Shown here: positions 6,217-7,371 of the stretch, piece by piece
How the letters are laid out: each line of letters starts with the position of its first letter
Numbering within the stretch: the stretch's first letter is position 1
Assembly: GCA_964407285.1 (NCBI GenBank)
Contig: CAYOVG010000350.1
Coordinates: 1 to 7,371, forward strand
DNA: 7,371 nucleotides
Direction: 5' to 3'
Source of the DNA: CAYOVG01 sp964407285
Lineage (GTDB): Bacteria; Desulfobacterota; Syntrophobacteria; Syntrophobacterales; Syntrophobacteraceae
The notes under the pieces: model-generated
What the model was told of the DNA's origin: nothing
The model's database searches: none
Seen by the model: the letters and a program-made list of their open reading frames with translations, nothing else
Position numbers and translations under genes: made by a program

Positions 6217-6771
6217 ATGAACCGTAAACTTTTGGAAATTGCCGCGGAGATTGTACATTCACAGTCATCTGCAAACAGGATGTCGCCGGATGAAATTGAA
6301 ATCGCCCTGACAAGAACGTTTGCAACTCTGCAAAAGATGCAAAGAGCGGAAGAGGAAGGTGTCCTGTTGACGGACGCAGATGAAGCCGTCGTTGAAGAAA
6401 AGGCCCCTGAAAAAATAGATCCCAAGCAGTCCATCAAGGAGGACAAGGTGATATGCCTTGAATGTGGGGCGGAGATGAAGCAACTTACCGTCAAGCATTT
6501 AAGTTCTCATAACCTGGACCCCCGAGAGTATAAAAAGAAATGGGGATTTCCCCTGAAGCAGTCCCTCTCGGCCAAAGTCCTCTCCAAAGCGCGCAGCAAA
6601 GCGGCCAAGCGTCGCGGCTTGCCGGAGAATCTGAAGAAATATATCGAGGAAAGGCGGCATTCGAAAGCGGAAATGATGGATACGTCCGAAGCGCCTTCGT
6701 CGTTCGACGGCGGCAACGAAAGCCAGGAAGCCGCAAGCTCGTCGAATCGCTCCAGGAAGAAGGCGGAGTAG
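6217..6771 (+). CDS. MucR/Ros-family zinc-finger transcriptional regulator
   Basis: This 184-residue DNA-binding protein belongs to the MucR/Ros family, whose members bind AT-rich targets, often H-NS-like, and control exopolysaccharide, motility and cell-cycle genes in alphaproteobacteria. The N-terminal 1-45 is predicted helical, beginning like other family members (LLEIAAEIV), where MucR oligomerises. An acidic linker follows (46-75). The zinc-binding site is Cys80, Cys83, His94 and His98 (C-x2-C-x10-H-x3-H) in the block CLECGAEMKQL, followed by the signature HNLDPREYKKKWGFPL and a basic segment of K and R residues (120-148). Residues 150-184 are a Ser/Glu-rich tail ending in RSRKKAE, beyond the usual domain. 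GGAG at 6205-6208, 8 nt before the ATG, supports this start. The AT-rich leader suits autoregulation, which is common in the family, but that is inference. The next gene begins 19 bp after the stop. Targets cannot be deduced. Confidence 0.9.
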   Translation: MNRKLLEIAAEIVHSQSSANRMSPDEIEIALTRTFATLQKMQRAEEEGVLLTDADEAVVEEKAPEKIDPKQSIKEDKVICLECGAEMKQLTVKHLSSHNLDPREYKKKWGFPLKQSLSAKVLSKARSKAAKRRGLPENLKKYIEERRHSKAEMMDTSEAPSSFDGGNESQEAASSSNRSRKKAE

Positions 6772-6790
6772 GATCGAAAGTGGTCCCGGA

Positions 6791-7171
6791 ATGAAGGTCC
6801 TCATTTCCATTTGTTCCGTTGTCCTGCTTTTCGCCCTGGTTCTTCCGGCCCGGAGCGCTTCCGCCGAGAGCCAGTGGGGGCATTACCGCTGCCGGGATGG
6901 CGTCATCAGCATCGGGGATGCCGAGCCGGATGTTCTGCGCAGATGCGGAGAGCCGGCATCAACGGAGTTTCTCGGCGAGGAGGACCGGCTGGTAAGGGAC
7001 GTCGAGCGTCCTTACGGGACGGGATACGGCGGACGCGGCCACGTCCCCCGGTGGATCGTGGAACACGTGGTCTCAACTCGCTGGGAGTACAGTTCGGATT
7101 CACAGCGAACGAGCATCGACATCAAGTTCGAAAACGGCAGGGTCGTGAGCATAACGACGAGAAGAAAGTGA
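6791..7171 (+). CDS. Secreted DUF2845-like protein
   Basis: This is a 126-residue small exported protein of unknown function. Residues 1-25 are a clear Sec signal peptide: K2, a hydrophobic core LISICSVVLLFALVL, and the cleavage motif ASA before Glu26. The mature part of about 100 residues matches the layout I recall for DUF2845: a first Cys (C34) with GVISIGD (37-43), then VLRRCGEPA (48-56; C52), a variable Gly/Arg-rich middle (GYGGRGH, 78-84), a W-x-Y motif (W98, Y100) and a C-terminal FENGRVVSI. C34 and C52 could form a disulfide in the periplasm. The start follows the MucR-type stop by 19 bp and only a weak Shine-Dalgarno (AGTGG, 6779-6783) is seen. Co-transcription with the MucR-type gene is likely from the spacing and the terminator downstream. 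No enzymatic motif is visible. The family call rests on remembered motif pattern only. Confidence 0.8.
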   Translation: MKVLISICSVVLLFALVLPARSASAESQWGHYRCRDGVISIGDAEPDVLRRCGEPASTEFLGEEDRLVRDVERPYGTGYGGRGHVPRWIVEHVVSTRWEYSSDSQRTSIDIKFENGRVVSITTRRK

Positions 7172-7201
7172 TGGAATTCCGATCTTCCTCGTCCGCGCCG
7201 G

Positions 7202-7246
7202 GGTCCGGGTGATTCATTGCCCGGACCGCCTTCCGGGCGCTTTTTC
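7202..7246 (+). terminator. Intrinsic terminator with two competing stems
   Basis: GCCCGG (7219-7224) and CCGGGC (7233-7238) form a 6-bp GC stem with an 8-nt loop, followed by GC and TTTTT (7241-7245), a standard intrinsic terminator 31 nt or more after the DUF2845 stop. An alternative stem GGTCCGGG (7202-7209) with CCCGGACC (7220-7227) shares the middle strand, so the two cannot form together. Confidence 0.7.
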
Positions 7247-7260
7247 CAGCCGCCACGGGA

Positions 7261-7332
7261 GATTTTGCTTAACACGCGATCCCTGGCTCGGGCGCATTTT
7301 TCCGGCCCTCGGGCACGATTTTACTTGACACG
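7261..7332. repeat. Pair of 16-bp direct repeats (GATTTTRCTTRACACG)
   Basis: GATTTTGCTTAACACG (7261-7276) and GATTTTACTTGACACG (7317-7332) match at 14 of 16 positions, 56 bp apart. Between them, CTCGGGCGCATTTT (7287-7300) and CTCGGGCACGATTTT (7308-7322) are also related. This looks like a degenerate intergenic repeat array continuing beyond the window. Confidence 0.5.
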
Positions 7333-7354
7333 GCATGGCGGCCCGTGCGATTTT

Positions 7355-7371
7355 CCGCAACCCGCAACCCG
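7355..7371. repeat. GTTGCGG heptamer repeats, inverted orientation, running off the window
   Basis: CCGCAACCCGCAACCCG is two and a half units of the heptamer CCCGCAA, the complement of the GTTGCGG unit in the cluster at 1974-2029. The array is cut by the window edge, so its true length is unknown. Confidence 0.6.

Noticed and set aside
7325..7330. Perfect TTGACA -35 hexamer
   Set aside because: It belongs to a degenerate repeat, and no TATAAT-like sequence occurs 16-18 bp downstream.

Overview
The window looks like chromosomal DNA from a GC-rich anaerobic deltaproteobacterium (Desulfobacterota; Syntrophobacter-like is my best guess). The guess rests on four things: high-GC coding DNA, a MucR/Ros-type zinc-finger regulator of the kind common in that group, a sigma-54-type promoter, and long intergenic regions with heptanucleotide GTTGCGG-type repeats. 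The species assignment is inference only.

Layout. On the minus strand, 340 to 1 is the start of a lipoprotein with a TPR-like segment, cut by the window edge. It overlaps by 8 bp the end of a full-length membrane sensor histidine kinase (1814 to 333). The kinase has a GlrK/QseE-like H-box region, and the kinase-lipoprotein order resembles glrK-qseG-glrR, so a response regulator gene may lie beyond the left edge. A gap of about 700 bp (1815-2521) holds heptamer repeats, a REP-like palindrome, two 20-bp direct repeats spaced exactly 22 bp, and a well-formed sigma-54 promoter facing right. That promoter would drive a 943-codon gene (2522-5353). It encodes an unusual fusion of a clan GH-A glycoside hydrolase-like TIM barrel, a family 2 glycosyltransferase, and a C-terminal membrane module. 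The gene ends in a long hairpin.

After an 860-bp gap with no convincing gene, and with an AT-rich right end, comes a two-gene unit. It has a MucR/Ros-family regulator (6217-6771) and, 19 bp later, a secreted DUF2845-type protein (6791-7171), followed by an intrinsic terminator and more intergenic repeats.

How the parts may fit. The large protein is probably a membrane-bound polysaccharide synthase or modifier. Its promoter needs an enhancer-binding activator, and a GlrK/QseE-like kinase is divergently encoded next door. A testable idea is that the kinase's off-window partner, if it is an NtrC-type regulator, activates the glycosyltransferase gene through the tandem upstream repeats. MucR proteins in other bacteria often control exopolysaccharide genes, so the MucR-type regulator may be a second input, but nothing in the sequence proves this. 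No RNA gene, CRISPR array, transposase or insertion-sequence end was seen.
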